64,000 nucleotides of DNA from Blautia sp. (GTDB lineage: Bacteria; Bacillota; Clostridia; Lachnospirales; Lachnospiraceae), in assembly GCA_022769545.1 (NCBI GenBank), contig JALEJS010000040.1:53662-117661 (forward strand), read 5' to 3'. Numbering within the stretch: position 1 is the stretch's first letter; each line of letters begins with the position of its first letter. Both the position numbers and the translations under genes were made by a program. The notes beneath the pieces were generated by a model, which did no database searches, had not been told where the DNA came from, and was given only the letters and a program-made list of their open reading frames with translations. Below are positions 44,847-54,239 of the stretch, one piece after another.

Positions 44847-45500
44847 TTACTGTTTACTCCCGTCATCAATCTTCTGAAACAAATCCGCAATCATGAATGA
44901 AACTGCTTCATAATGAACATAATCGGCTGCATTTTCCCGGACATAAATCTTCACCTGTGCAGGAAATTCCTCATCCTTCTCCCAGAAAACCAGTTTGACG
45001 GGTATTTCCGGAAAAGGAAGAAAAATCCAGGACGTATCACCCATTGATGTTTCATATTTTCCTCCGGCTGCTTTACATCTTTCTTCCAGCTCACGGATTC
45101 TTCCGGAATACTCATTTGCAAAATTCTCGTACAGCGGATTCAGTCGGTCATTACTCCGGATCCGTACCGGATCCAGGGCATTTTCCGGGACCCACCTGCC
45201 AGGCTCACGGATATATTCCGCCCCATCTCCAAGATAATGATATACGGCAAGTGCTTCATTCATCTGGAGTCTGTCTGTCCATTGAAGGTCATCCTTTTTC
45301 TCCAGCACACCATTCTCACAATTCAGACGATATTCCCGGTCAAAATACCAGAGCTGTATATACTCCTTTTCTTTCTTAAACGTGATGCAGCACTCCCTTC
45401 CCGCCGCATTAAATCCGGAAAATCTGTCTCTCCATTTTCTGCAGGCTGCTTCCGCATCCGTAAAGGAAAAACCAATATTTCGATAGGAATGAAAGCTCAT
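44847..45500 (-). CDS. DUF3786 family protein
   Basis: 217 aa, soluble. Opens MSFHSYRNIGFSFTDAEAACRKW; the second half has SMGDTSWIFLPFPEIPVKLVFWEKDEEFPAQVKIY, typical of the DUF3786 family in anaerobes. Function unknown. ATG follows GGGGAGG. Confidence 0.8.
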   Translation of the reverse strand: MSFHSYRNIGFSFTDAEAACRKWRDRFSGFNAAGRECCITFKKEKEYIQLWYFDREYRLNCENGVLEKKDDLQWTDRLQMNEALAVYHYLGDGAEYIREPGRWVPENALDPVRIRSNDRLNPLYENFANEYSGRIRELEERCKAAGGKYETSMGDTSWIFLPFPEIPVKLVFWEKDEEFPAQVKIYVRENAADYVHYEAVSFMIADLFQKIDDGSKQ

Positions 45501-45637
45501 GACATACTCCTCCCCGCCAAATAACCATTTTGTACAAAACGGAAATGTCTGCCAGCGCAGACCTCACCAACCATAAAAGATTCTATCACCAAAGTATACC
45601 CCGGGGAACCATTCACCGCACAAAAGAAGACGCCCGA

Positions 45638-46288
45638 TCACCCCTGCCAGCTTCCTGTATATTTCACATAGGCATCCCGGTATCCTGCCGCCTGGATATT
45701 CGGCAGCGCCGCGTTGGCTGATGCCTCAGAGGCATACTCTCCCGCGGATGCCACGTACCAGAATTCCGGGTTCAGGTTGCTCCAGTCTGTCGTAATATAC
45801 AATCCTGCATTGAGCCCTCTGTTCCGGGCCTCTGTCACCACATTCTGCACATCTGTTATATCTTTGGAGGCTGTGATCCAGATTCCATAAAACGGTGACG
45901 GCACAGACACATTTCTTTTTGTTCCTGTATTTCCTCCTGATTGCCAGTTTCCTGTATATTTCACATATGCATCCCAGTATCCCGCTGCCTGGATATTCGG
46001 CAGCGCCGCATTGGCAGATGCCTCGGAGGCATACTCTCCCGCGGATGCCACGTACCAGAATTCCGGATTCAGGTTGCTCCAGTCTGTCGTGATATACAAT
46101 CCTGCGTTGATTCCCCTGCTCCGTGCCTCTGTCACTACATTCTGCACATCTGTTATGTCTTTGGAGGCTGTGATCCAGATTCCGTAAAACGGCGACGGCA
46201 CAGACACATTCCTTCCGGTTTCTGCACTGCATGGAACTGCCATAAGCAGCATTCCTGCCATTATTAAAATCGCCATCAGTTTTTTCAT
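45638..46288 (-). CDS. Secreted protein of two tandem SPOR-like repeats
   Basis: 216 aa. Signal peptide 1-22 ending CSA. Two 90-residue repeats (26-115 and 125-214) differ at only a few positions and are joined by a short SGGNTGTK linker. Each has the look of a SPOR domain (FYGIWITASKDITDVQNVV, then NAGLYITTDWSNL, FWYVASAGEYASEASANAAL). SPOR domains bind denuded septal peptidoglycan. There is no other catalytic part. GGGTGG precedes the ATG, 43 bases after the PfkB gene. Confidence 0.8.
   Translation of the reverse strand: MKKLMAILIMAGMLLMAVPCSAETGRNVSVPSPFYGIWITASKDITDVQNVVTEARSRGINAGLYITTDWSNLNPEFWYVASAGEYASEASANAALPNIQAAGYWDAYVKYTGNWQSGGNTGTKRNVSVPSPFYGIWITASKDITDVQNVVTEARNRGLNAGLYITTDWSNLNPEFWYVASAGEYASEASANAALPNIQAAGYRDAYVKYTGSWQG
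45647..46213 (-). repeat. 297-bp-period tandem duplication in the SPOR-like gene
   Basis: Copies at 45944-46213 and 45647-45916 (270 bp each) are nearly identical even at third positions, pointing to recent internal duplication or gene conversion. Confidence 0.85.
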
Positions 46289-46331
46289 ATGTTTCCACCC
46301 TGTCCTTTCCCTTGTTCACGCATTTTTTTCT

Positions 46332-47261
46332 TTACCGTTCCTTAATCATAACCTGCTCCAGAAGCCTTTCAAAATCTTCCTTCACACAAAGCTGTGTTCC
46401 CTCTCTGAGCAAAGAGCCGCCTGCAGCTGCCACTGCATAGCGCAGCATGTCCTCCATGCTTTTTCCCTGCCGGATGGCCATACAGATTCCTGCCACAAGA
46501 GAATCTCCTGCTCCCTGGATTCCTTTGATATCCAGCTTCAGAGGCGGCGCAAAAAGTGCTTTGTCTTTACTCACCATCCATGCACCGTTTTCTCCCATAG
46601 AAACACATACATAGGAAACACCTTTCCTGATAATCTCTCTGGCCGCTTCGATAATTTCTTCCGGATTCTCCATTTTCCTTCCTAATGCTGCGGAAAACTC
46701 GTCAATGTTTGGTTTGATCAGATACGGCTTCCCTTTTATTCCCTCTGCCAGAAGTTCATTTGCCGCATCCAGAATGGTTTTAATACCTTTCTCATTTGCT
46801 TTCTCAATGATCCTTCTGTAAATATCCTTCGGAACTCCCTGCGGGACGCTTCCATCCAGAACCATAATCTCTGTCTCATCCCAGTATTGGTTCAATTTTT
46901 CAAGCAGCTCTTCCACCGATTCCTCCGGAACCCAATGACCGCTTTCATTAAACTCGCTCATTACCTTTTGTGAGGAATCAAAGATTTTAACATTTATTCT
47001 CAGTTTTCCTTCCACCCCCACAAAATCATAAGCAATTCCCTGATTTTCCAGGGAATTCTCCAAAGCCTGTGCATCATCACTGTAGTTAAAGCCTAGACAC
47101 ATCGTTTTCATGCCAAGATTTTTCAGTACCGTGCTGACATTAATCCCCTTCCCTGATACATCATTTCGCACACCTGTCACTTTATTCGTTCCGCCGTACA
47201 GAAACTTCTCAACAGTAATCGTTCGGTCAATACATGGATTTAAGGTTAACGTTATAATCAT
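46332..47261 (-). CDS. PfkB-family hexose-phosphate kinase (1-phosphofructokinase/tagatose-6-phosphate kinase type)
   Basis: 309 aa from ATG 47261 after GGGGAGG. Opens MIITLTLNPCIDRTITVEKF; the family signature ends GIQGAGDSLVAGICMA with the catalytic Asp in GAGDS. Phosphorylates a sugar phosphate such as fructose-1-P or tagatose-6-P. Third gene of a unit with an unusual DhaK and DhaL, which suggests a common pathway for an uncommon ketose or tetrose; the substrate is open. Confidence 0.88.
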   Translation of the reverse strand: MIITLTLNPCIDRTITVEKFLYGGTNKVTGVRNDVSGKGINVSTVLKNLGMKTMCLGFNYSDDAQALENSLENQGIAYDFVGVEGKLRINVKIFDSSQKVMSEFNESGHWVPEESVEELLEKLNQYWDETEIMVLDGSVPQGVPKDIYRRIIEKANEKGIKTILDAANELLAEGIKGKPYLIKPNIDEFSAALGRKMENPEEIIEAAREIIRKGVSYVCVSMGENGAWMVSKDKALFAPPLKLDIKGIQGAGDSLVAGICMAIRQGKSMEDMLRYAVAAAGGSLLREGTQLCVKEDFERLLEQVMIKER

Positions 47262-47277
47262 TTCACTGTCCTCCCCA

Positions 47278-47922
47278 TTAAATATTTTCTGCTGCCCAGT
47301 CTGACATTGCCTGATAAATGATCCACACAGAGACAGCTCCTGCATCCGGAATACCAATTGCCTTTTCTCCAAAATATTTCGCCCGGCCGAATCTTGCTTT
47401 TAACTCTTTTGTATATTCCATTCCTGCCCGGGCACTTTGTGCCGCAGCTGCCAGCCCTTCTTTCAGTGCCAAACGGTCGGCAGCACTTTTTTCCAGAGCA
47501 ATGACTGCAGGTTCAAAGGCATCCACCATTGTCTTATCTCCGATTTTTGCCTTTCCCCTCCTCTTTAAAGCATCCAGCGAGCTTCTGAATATTTCGGCGA
47601 AGTCTTTTATTTCAAGAAAATCATTCAAGGGTCTCTTGACAATTCCACTGATGAACATCGTTCCGAACAACACGCCGGATGCACCGCCCATGGTATCCAG
47701 AAGAATGGTCCCTGCCTCTTTAAAAATTTCTTCCGGATGTTCTGCCTCACAGGCCGGAAGTTCCCTCAAAATTTCGCGAAATCCCATGGCCATTCCGGTT
47801 CCATGATCTCCGTCTCCGATTTTGCCGTCTATTTCCGTTAGATGTTCTTCATTTTCTACTACTCTTCCGGCTACGAATAAAAACATTTCTTTCAATTCCT
47901 GAGCCGTCATCTGGTTTCCCAT
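47278..47922 (-). CDS. dhaL: DhaL-type ADP/ATP-binding kinase subunit
   Basis: 214 aa. The Asp triad that holds Mg-nucleotide is intact in KIGDGDHGTGMAMGF; GGASGVLFGTMF, GKAKIGDKTMVDA and KYFGEKAIGIPDAGA are all present. Overlaps the DhaK-like gene by 16 bases. No DhaM phosphotransferase subunit lies nearby, so the phosphate source (ATP or PTS) is not settled. Confidence 0.88.
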   Translation of the reverse strand: MGNQMTAQELKEMFLFVAGRVVENEEHLTEIDGKIGDGDHGTGMAMGFREILRELPACEAEHPEEIFKEAGTILLDTMGGASGVLFGTMFISGIVKRPLNDFLEIKDFAEIFRSSLDALKRRGKAKIGDKTMVDAFEPAVIALEKSAADRLALKEGLAAAAQSARAGMEYTKELKARFGRAKYFGEKAIGIPDAGAVSVWIIYQAMSDWAAENI

Positions 47923-48941
47923 CTCAAATCCCCCATCTTCATTTTTTTGAAAAATGGTGCATATGCCGGAGCATCATAATATTTCTTCAGTTCTTCATCC
48001 AGGCGAACAATGCTGATGGATAATCCGCCGGTTCCCTGCGGGCAAAACAGTTCATCAGTAAACATATCATGAATTGCCGCACCTTTTTCACAAAGAATTT
48101 CATGAACTCTGCGGCTTAAGATACACAGCTCCAGCTTGCTTGTAAAACCGAAACCATTTACAAAAACAGCCAGTTCATCCCCTTCTGCCGGCCGGATATC
48201 ATCCAGAAGATATTTCATTAAGGTATCTGCAATTTCATCCGCACTGGTAAGCGGGGTGTGCAATACTCCGTTTTCTCCGTTGAAACCCATTCCGTATTCA
48301 ATCTCACCCTCCGGCATCTCAAACATGGCTTTGCCGCTTCCCGGCATATAGCCCGGTGATGTGGTCACAGAAAATGTATAGGTATTTGCACATGCCTTTC
48401 TGGCAATGCGCACTACCTCGTCCAGTTCAAGCCCGGCTTCCGCAGCAGCTCCGGCGATTTTTACTACCATGGAAATTCCCGCAACACCTCTTCGCTCCTC
48501 CTGATGCTCGATCGGTGCCGAAGTAATATCATCTGTGACAAATACACACTCTGTACGAATTCCTTCCAGCTCTGCCAGCTCACTGACAAGTTCAAAATTC
48601 AGTACGTCTCCTGTATGGTTGGCTGCAATATAAACAACACCTTTTTCATGAGGAACTTCTTTTGTCACATTCAGAATTGCTCTTGCCGGCGGAGCCGTAT
48701 AAACCGGCCCCAGGGCAGCTCCGTCTGCCAGCCCCTTCCCCACGTATCCGATGATCCAGGGTTCATTTCCGCCCCCGCCTCCCACAACGACAGATACCTT
48801 ATCCCTTCGGTCCTTCCGGATCATTCCGTTACATTTTCCATTCGGATTCGGAATCTTTTCAAACTGATCTCCATACATTGCCAGATAACCGTCCAGCATT
48901 TCTGAAATCATATGATCAGGATGATTGATTATTTTATTCAT
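47907..48941 (-). CDS. DhaK-like kinase substrate subunit with both active-site histidines replaced
   Basis: 344 aa from ATG 48941 (GAGG upstream). Clear DhaK fold: VVVGGGGGNEPWIIGYVGKG, NHTGDVLNFELV, GRRGVAG-type EERRGVAGI and EIEYGMGFNGENG. In E. coli DhaK, H218 binds dihydroxyacetone covalently and H56 is the acid/base. The matching positions here are N221 and N59, while D112 (E. coli D109) is kept, with a constant +3 offset. So the protein probably binds a different substrate without the hemiaminal bond. First gene of the DhaK-DhaL-PfkB operon. Confidence 0.88.
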   Translation of the reverse strand: MNKIINHPDHMISEMLDGYLAMYGDQFEKIPNPNGKCNGMIRKDRRDKVSVVVGGGGGNEPWIIGYVGKGLADGAALGPVYTAPPARAILNVTKEVPHEKGVVYIAANHTGDVLNFELVSELAELEGIRTECVFVTDDITSAPIEHQEERRGVAGISMVVKIAGAAAEAGLELDEVVRIARKACANTYTFSVTTSPGYMPGSGKAMFEMPEGEIEYGMGFNGENGVLHTPLTSADEIADTLMKYLLDDIRPAEGDELAVFVNGFGFTSKLELCILSRRVHEILCEKGAAIHDMFTDELFCPQGTGGLSISIVRLDEELKKYYDAPAYAPFFKKMKMGDLRWETR

Positions 48942-49055
48942 GATCAATTCCTCTTTATCTTTTTCCTTTTATCATTTTACCATCAAATGGCCGAGATTCC
49001 AACAAGCATGATGAAGATACTGTTCCGGTTCTGATATTATGTGAAGCTTGTATAC

Positions 49056-49101
49056 CAAAAAGGAAGAGAACCTTCTCTGATAGCGAAGTTCTCTTCCTTT
49101 T
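49056..49101. terminator. Bidirectional intrinsic terminator after the patatin gene
   Basis: AAAAGGAAGAGAAC pairs with GTTCTCTTCCTTTT, giving a 14-bp arm with flanking A and T runs. It starts 5 bases past the patatin stop. The 110 bases between it and the DhaK-like gene hold the promoter of that operon, not resolved. Confidence 0.85.
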
Positions 49102-49105
49102 AAGT

Positions 49106-49954
49106 TTATGTATTAAGATACTTTTTCAATTCAGAAATCTGCAAAGCAGCTGTTTCTCTTCCGATGTCGTAAATTTCTTTCAGCTTTTCCGGATTCTTTT
49201 CGACCTTTCCAATTTGTAATTTTTCTTTCGGGCGAATCACAAACAGCTTTCCTTGCTTTTCCTGTTCCTTTATATACGCCAGAGTCTGGTTATAGACAAG
49301 ATGGCGGTTTTCCATGGTTTCCACAAGTTTGGGGTATTTTCTGTATTTTACCCGTATGAGCGGCATAAGACGATTCTTCTTTTTCTGATAGTATTCCGGC
49401 TGAGTAAGAACAACAACGTTTTTATCATAGCCCATTTCTTCAAAATATCTTACCGGAACAGAGTCCGAGACACCCCCGTCAAGAAACTTCTGACCGTCTA
49501 TTTCCACGATCTGAGATACCATCGGCATGGACGCAGAAGCACGAATCCAGTCAAAACCATGGTCTTCCTTTCCCTTGTAGTTGTGATATACGGCGTTTCC
49601 TGTTTCAATGTCCGTGCATACCACATAAAACTCCATCGGATTGCTTTGAAACGCGTCAAAATCAAACACATCGTATTTCAGCGGAACTTCGCCGTATGCA
49701 AAATCGGTACTGTAAATATTTCCGGTTTTTATCAGGCTTACAATACCGGAATATCTCTTGTCATTGCAATACTTCATATTGTAACGAACTGCCCTCCCAA
49801 TCTGTTTTGACTTGTAATTGCAGCCAAAAGCAGCTCCGGCAGAGACGCCTGCTATGCCATCGTATTCTATTCCCGCCTCCATCATCACATCTATGACACC
49901 GGCCGTAAACATTCCTCGCATAGCTCCGCCTTCTAAAATCAAACCTTTTTTCAA
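49106..49954 (-). CDS. Patatin-like phospholipase
   Basis: 282 aa from a TTG start one base after the upstream stop. Patatin features: LILEGGAMRGMF oxyanion loop, nucleophile S38 in GVSAG, Asp D159 in DGG. Cytoplasmic or membrane-peripheral lipid acyl hydrolase. Co-transcribed with the two iron-sulfur genes; why is unclear. Confidence 0.9.
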   Translation of the reverse strand: MKKGLILEGGAMRGMFTAGVIDVMMEAGIEYDGIAGVSAGAAFGCNYKSKQIGRAVRYNMKYCNDKRYSGIVSLIKTGNIYSTDFAYGEVPLKYDVFDFDAFQSNPMEFYVVCTDIETGNAVYHNYKGKEDHGFDWIRASASMPMVSQIVEIDGQKFLDGGVSDSVPVRYFEEMGYDKNVVVLTQPEYYQKKKNRLMPLIRVKYRKYPKLVETMENRHLVYNQTLAYIKEQEKQGKLFVIRPKEKLQIGKVEKNPEKLKEIYDIGRETAALQISELKKYLNT

Positions 49955-49955
49955 C

Positions 49956-50549
49956 TTATTCTCTTTCTCCTTCTTTACCTTTTGCTTTCAGTTTACAAAT
50001 ACCCTGTGTCATAGTTCCCATCGGGCAAAACGAGCACCAGGTTCTCGGCTTATATAACACCATTACTATGAGTCCAATCAGTGTGGATGTCAGCATGATA
50101 CTGTAAAATCCAAAACTAAATTGTGCAACCCAATCCGGAACCGTCCCGGCACTGTATGTCCATCCCCAGGGGACACGAATCGTCCAGAACAGCTTAATCA
50201 CTTCCTTAAGCGTACCGGCTCCGCTTGCCACAAGCCAGGTTTGAAAAACCATATTTCCAAACATCGATAAAAAGAAAATCAAAAATCCATAGCGGAACCA
50301 CTTGGAAGTCATCCATTTTGGTGTTGGTTTTCCCGAGGAGCACTTTCTGTTTTTCCCAAGAACTGTAAACAGCTGTCCCCTTCCACAGTACTTGTTGCAA
50401 AATCTTTTGTTTCCTCCAGCCAGAGCAAATACCAGCGGAACCAGAAAATCGATCATGCCAAGCCATGCAAACAGAATATTAAAAAACCCCAGTGCAAAAT
50501 AAATCATTGACCATATCCATAAATAATCATACCAACGCTTCTTATTCAT
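49956..50549 (-). CDS. Membrane 4Fe-4S binding protein (NapH/NosR-like)
   Basis: 197 aa from ATG 50549 after GGGAGGG. Four to five membrane helices with two Cys clusters, FCNKYCGRGQ (about 60) and WCSFCPMG (about 180), arranged as in the membrane half of NapH/NosR/YccM proteins, though the first cluster lacks the usual CxxCP. Probably carries electrons between the quinone pool and the adjacent ferredoxin. Overlaps the ferredoxin gene by 8 bases. Confidence 0.78.
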   Translation of the reverse strand: MNKKRWYDYLWIWSMIYFALGFFNILFAWLGMIDFLVPLVFALAGGNKRFCNKYCGRGQLFTVLGKNRKCSSGKPTPKWMTSKWFRYGFLIFFLSMFGNMVFQTWLVASGAGTLKEVIKLFWTIRVPWGWTYSAGTVPDWVAQFSFGFYSIMLTSTLIGLIVMVLYKPRTWCSFCPMGTMTQGICKLKAKGKEGERE

Positions 50550-50751
50550 CGCTGCCCTCCCTCTGTAAAACCACAATGCTTCCGGCAGGACATATTGCCG
50601 CACATTTTCCGCATCCTACACAGATGTTTGCATCACTTTTTGCGTAACAACCATTCCATATCTCTATCGCATTCCGCGGACATTCTTTGATACAGGCTCC
50701 ACAAGCCACACATCGCTCCTTGTCTACTTTTACATACCTTTTCGATTTCAT
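50542..50751 (-). CDS. 2[4Fe-4S] ferredoxin
   Basis: 69 aa. Two complete CxxCxxCxxxCP motifs (CVACGACIKECP and CVGCGKCAAICP). Soluble electron carrier. First gene of the ferredoxin / membrane Fe-S / patatin unit, divergent from the YesN-type regulator. Confidence 0.92.
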   Translation of the reverse strand: MKSKRYVKVDKERCVACGACIKECPRNAIEIWNGCYAKSDANICVGCGKCAAICPAGSIVVLQREGSDE

Positions 50752-50880
50752 AATAGTAATTTCTCTCCTCCGCTAAAAATCTTTTGTTTCTGATATTTTA
50801 TCAAAAACAACGGCCATTGTATGTAACAAAATCACATAATATCAAAAATATTCACGGAAACTCAGAAAGATAATCAAATA

Positions 50881-50909
50881 TTGTAAAGAGAAACCATATT
50901 TGATAAAAT
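50881..50909 (+). promoter_or_regulatory. Candidate promoter of the YesMN-type two-component genes
   Basis: TTGTAA - 17 bases - TAAAAT, about 48 bases upstream of the start codon. The -10 lies inside TTTGATAAAATATT, whose inverse copy GATATTTTATCAAA is at 50797-50810 near the ferredoxin gene. Confidence 0.5.
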
Positions 50910-50956
50910 ATTTAATAGGGCAAAGAACTCATGTGTATAAGGTTCTGGAGGTAAAT

Positions 50957-52522
50957 ATGAAACGCAATATTCGAGTACTACTGGTTGACGATGAATTTCT
51001 TGCCATTGAAGATTTAAAGACGATAATTGATTGGGAGAGTCTTCATTTTAAAATTGTTGCCACAGCGCGCTCGGGCAAACAGGCACTTAATATTTTGAAG
51101 AATACGGATGTAGATCTTGTTATTACAGATATTATGATGCCTGGAATGAATGGCATTACTCTTGTGGAAAAGGTAAAAGAGTTTAATAAAGAAATCATCT
51201 TTTTACTTTTAACTGCTTATGCAGAAGTAGATTATATGAAGAATGCATTTCATTTAGGTGTCGAAGATTATCTGATCAAAGATGAAATCACTCCGACTTC
51301 CCTCGCTCAGAAACTCCAATATATTCAGAATAAATATGAAAGAAATCGAGAATTATCTTATTCATATCTTCAAAAAAAATTGCACAACTACTTTTCCAAG
51401 CCGATGGCAGTTGAAAATGATTTGCCATCTGATCTCATGAAAGAATCCTTTTATTATTGTCTGTTAGCAAATGATAATTTCTTTTTGCCTCTGCTGCAGA
51501 CCACATACAATACGCCACGGCTTACGGAAGCGGAAGACAATCAGCAGGAAGAAGTCCTTCGATTACTAGAACATTATGAGCTTGAGTCTGTCGAACATGT
51601 CTGTTGTTTTTCTGCCTTTAACAACAAACTGCTTATTTTATTTCGCATTCGCCAAAATGAGCATTCTCTTCAGAAAAAACATGATTTGCTCTATTCTTGG
51701 TCTCATAGCATAACAAACATGATCTCTCAAACGTTGAATTATCACTATTCCTGTTTTTATAGCACATTTGCCCTGTCGTTACGTGAAATATATGATAATT
51801 CCTCCCAAATTCAGCAGATCATGCGTGCACGTTATTTTTTAAAACAATCCTCCGTATATCCTTTTGATTCACCGTCTCTATTTGTTACCAATACATCAAT
51901 AGATATTTCGGAGGAAATATTCTCCGAGTGGATTAATAATAATTCTTTTCAAAAGAACTACCTTGATTTCTGGGAACTGGTAGAAATCAACCACAACTAC
52001 ATGGGATTGTTTCAGTTATTAACGGAAAGCATTTCATTTCTGATGAAAAATAATATATTTTTATATGAAATTGTGCAAGCGCATGATTGCTTTGATCTTT
52101 CTTCCATCAAGAATTTTTTACTGGAGCAATTTGCAATATTGCAGAATTCTCAGGAAAGGCGTTATTCACGTGATATTCTCAAAGCATTTGATTTTATCAA
52201 AAACAACTATGCTCTGGAAAATCTTTCTGCACAGAATGTTGCAGAACACATTGGCTTCAGTGTAAATCATTTTTCCAGGTTATTCAAAAAAGAAACCGGC
52301 GATACTTTCATCAATTATCTCACTTCATTTCGCATCCAAAAAGCATGCGATTTTCTCAGGAAATCAGAAAAAAAGATGTATGAAATTGCCGAATCTGTTG
52401 GTTATTCTTCTCCACAATATTTCAGCCAGGTTTTCTATAAATATACTGGTTTAACACCTATGGAATACAAAAAGAAAGGAAGTGCAAAATATGATGACGG
52501 AAAACGGAAATACCAGAAATAG
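50957..52522 (+). CDS. YesN-type response regulator with AraC DNA-binding domain
   Basis: 521 aa from ATG 50957 after GGAGGT. Receiver domain 1-120 with D11/D12 and phosphoacceptor D58 (ITDIMMPGMNG) and K in DYLIKDE. A long middle region (about 130-400) of unknown fold follows, then two AraC-type helix-turn-helix units at about 415-515 (SVNHFSRLFKKETGDTF, then SVGYSSPQYFSQVF, then TGLTPMEYK). Pairs with the following kinase, overlapping it by 32 bases. Probably activates the galactoside operon. Confidence 0.92.
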   Translation: MKRNIRVLLVDDEFLAIEDLKTIIDWESLHFKIVATARSGKQALNILKNTDVDLVITDIMMPGMNGITLVEKVKEFNKEIIFLLLTAYAEVDYMKNAFHLGVEDYLIKDEITPTSLAQKLQYIQNKYERNRELSYSYLQKKLHNYFSKPMAVENDLPSDLMKESFYYCLLANDNFFLPLLQTTYNTPRLTEAEDNQQEEVLRLLEHYELESVEHVCCFSAFNNKLLILFRIRQNEHSLQKKHDLLYSWSHSITNMISQTLNYHYSCFYSTFALSLREIYDNSSQIQQIMRARYFLKQSSVYPFDSPSLFVTNTSIDISEEIFSEWINNNSFQKNYLDFWELVEINHNYMGLFQLLTESISFLMKNNIFLYEIVQAHDCFDLSSIKNFLLEQFAILQNSQERRYSRDILKAFDFIKNNYALENLSAQNVAEHIGFSVNHFSRLFKKETGDTFINYLTSFRIQKACDFLRKSEKKMYEIAESVGYSSPQYFSQVFYKYTGLTPMEYKKKGSAKYDDGKRKYQK

Positions 52523-54239
52523 TATTTATGATAAATTTTATAATTCTGCATATCGTCTTTGTATTTCGATTATTCTATTCACTTCAATCCCACTGATCAT
52601 ATTGTTTTCTGTATTCTATTTCAAAAATGACATCAGTCAAAAAAATACAATTGCAACTCAAGCGATCCAGCAGTTAGACAGTTATTGTTCTACCGTATTT
52701 TCTTTTGCTACCGCAATAACTGACGATCAGGAATTATTTCGTCTTATAAACGATATTCAAAATCCCCTGCGAAATAGCCGTATTGAGAATCGGTTAATGG
52801 AGTTAAGTGGCCATTTTTCGAATGTTCATGGAATTGTATTGTCTACTGCAAATGAAACTTTTCATTCCGTATTCTTATCTGACGAAGAAAGCATGTTAAT
52901 GCTCAGTTCTGATTGGTTTAATGAATTTCAAAAAAAACAATATACCAAATCATTTCATCTGTCGTCAGAGGATCCATCTCATCTGTACTATATGTCAAGT
53001 TTCGCAACCACACCATCTGCTCCGGGTTACCTGATTATTTCTATCAACACGGCAGATTTAAATCGCCTTTTCCAAGCAATATGTTCAACTTTTCCGCATT
53101 TTGTCATAGTAGATAATTCAAATAGGATTCTTCAGAATAATCAATTTCTATTCATAGACGATCTGTTACAAAAAATTAACGGAGAAAACGAATTTCAATT
53201 TTTCAACAACTTTTCTTTTATGAATATTCATGGTTACTTCTCATCCTACTACAGTATGAACGCCCACTGGAAGCTTGTTGTCTATACTTCATTTTTCGAG
53301 CTGTTTCGACCATATATACCGATTATTTTAGTCCTGATTTTTGCGATTCTTCTCGTTTTCAAAATGGTAAAAGCAATTTTGAAACCAACGGTCAATGACA
53401 TTGTTTCTCCGATTGTTGAATTAACACAGTTTGTAAATTCTTTTTCTTATGAAACGCCTCAGACAATAACCCTGCGCACTGGTGATGAAATAGAAGAATT
53501 GTCTCAAGTATTTAACAAAATGTCTTCCCGTATTCAAACTCAGATTAAGGAATTACTGATACAGGAAAAAAAATCTCACAAATTACAATATGGACTCTAT
53601 ATCTCACAAGTAAATCCGCATTTTATTTACAATACTATGAATACCATTAATTATTTAGCGCGAAAGTCACGGTGTGATGATATTATTGTTGTAAATACCG
53701 CATTGATTCAAATTATGCGAGACAGTTTACGCATTTCCGATTCGGTTATGGATTCGCTTGAAAAAGAACTCGATGTATGTAGACAATATCTGAAAATTCA
53801 GGAATACCGTTATCCTGAGCATATTGAAATTATCTGGGATATTGATGACAATGCTGCTTCTTTTCAAATACCCAAGCATATATTACAGCCGATAATTGAA
53901 AACTCAATTGTACATGGTTTTTTGGAAGAAGACTCTTTTCATATTGACGATGAAGAAGCTTTTATCTGCATCTCTGCAAAAACATCCGAAGATCTTACGC
54001 AATTAACGATACAAATTGAAGACAATGGAATTGGAATTGACATGGACAAGTATAATCAAATATGTCAGGAAGCATCTCGGGAAGACTATGGTTTTGAAAT
54101 CGATCAGAACAGGGGAATTCATATCGGATTGGCTAATATAAAATATCGTCTCAATTATTTATTAGAAGAAAAACAGGAACTCACACTGAGTCCCCGTTCT
54201 CCTCATGGTACAATTGTAAAAATAAAGCTATATCATTAA
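52491..54239 (+). CDS. YesM-type sensor histidine kinase
   Basis: 582 aa from ATG 52491 (AAGGAAG upstream; a GTG 9 bases earlier is in frame). Membrane helices at about 26-45 and 275-295 flank an extracellular sensor; a HAMP-like segment (about 297-350) follows, then the His_kinase-type H-box with H377 in QVNPHFIYNTMN, and a GHKL ATPase with DNGIGID and GIHIGLANIKYRL. Its stop codon shares the TTAA with the stop of the convergent GH36 gene. Confidence 0.92.
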   Translation: MMTENGNTRNSIYDKFYNSAYRLCISIILFTSIPLIILFSVFYFKNDISQKNTIATQAIQQLDSYCSTVFSFATAITDDQELFRLINDIQNPLRNSRIENRLMELSGHFSNVHGIVLSTANETFHSVFLSDEESMLMLSSDWFNEFQKKQYTKSFHLSSEDPSHLYYMSSFATTPSAPGYLIISINTADLNRLFQAICSTFPHFVIVDNSNRILQNNQFLFIDDLLQKINGENEFQFFNNFSFMNIHGYFSSYYSMNAHWKLVVYTSFFELFRPYIPIILVLIFAILLVFKMVKAILKPTVNDIVSPIVELTQFVNSFSYETPQTITLRTGDEIEELSQVFNKMSSRIQTQIKELLIQEKKSHKLQYGLYISQVNPHFIYNTMNTINYLARKSRCDDIIVVNTALIQIMRDSLRISDSVMDSLEKELDVCRQYLKIQEYRYPEHIEIIWDIDDNAASFQIPKHILQPIIENSIVHGFLEEDSFHIDDEEAFICISAKTSEDLTQLTIQIEDNGIGIDMDKYNQICQEASREDYGFEIDQNRGIHIGLANIKYRLNYLLEEKQELTLSPRSPHGTIVKIKLYH

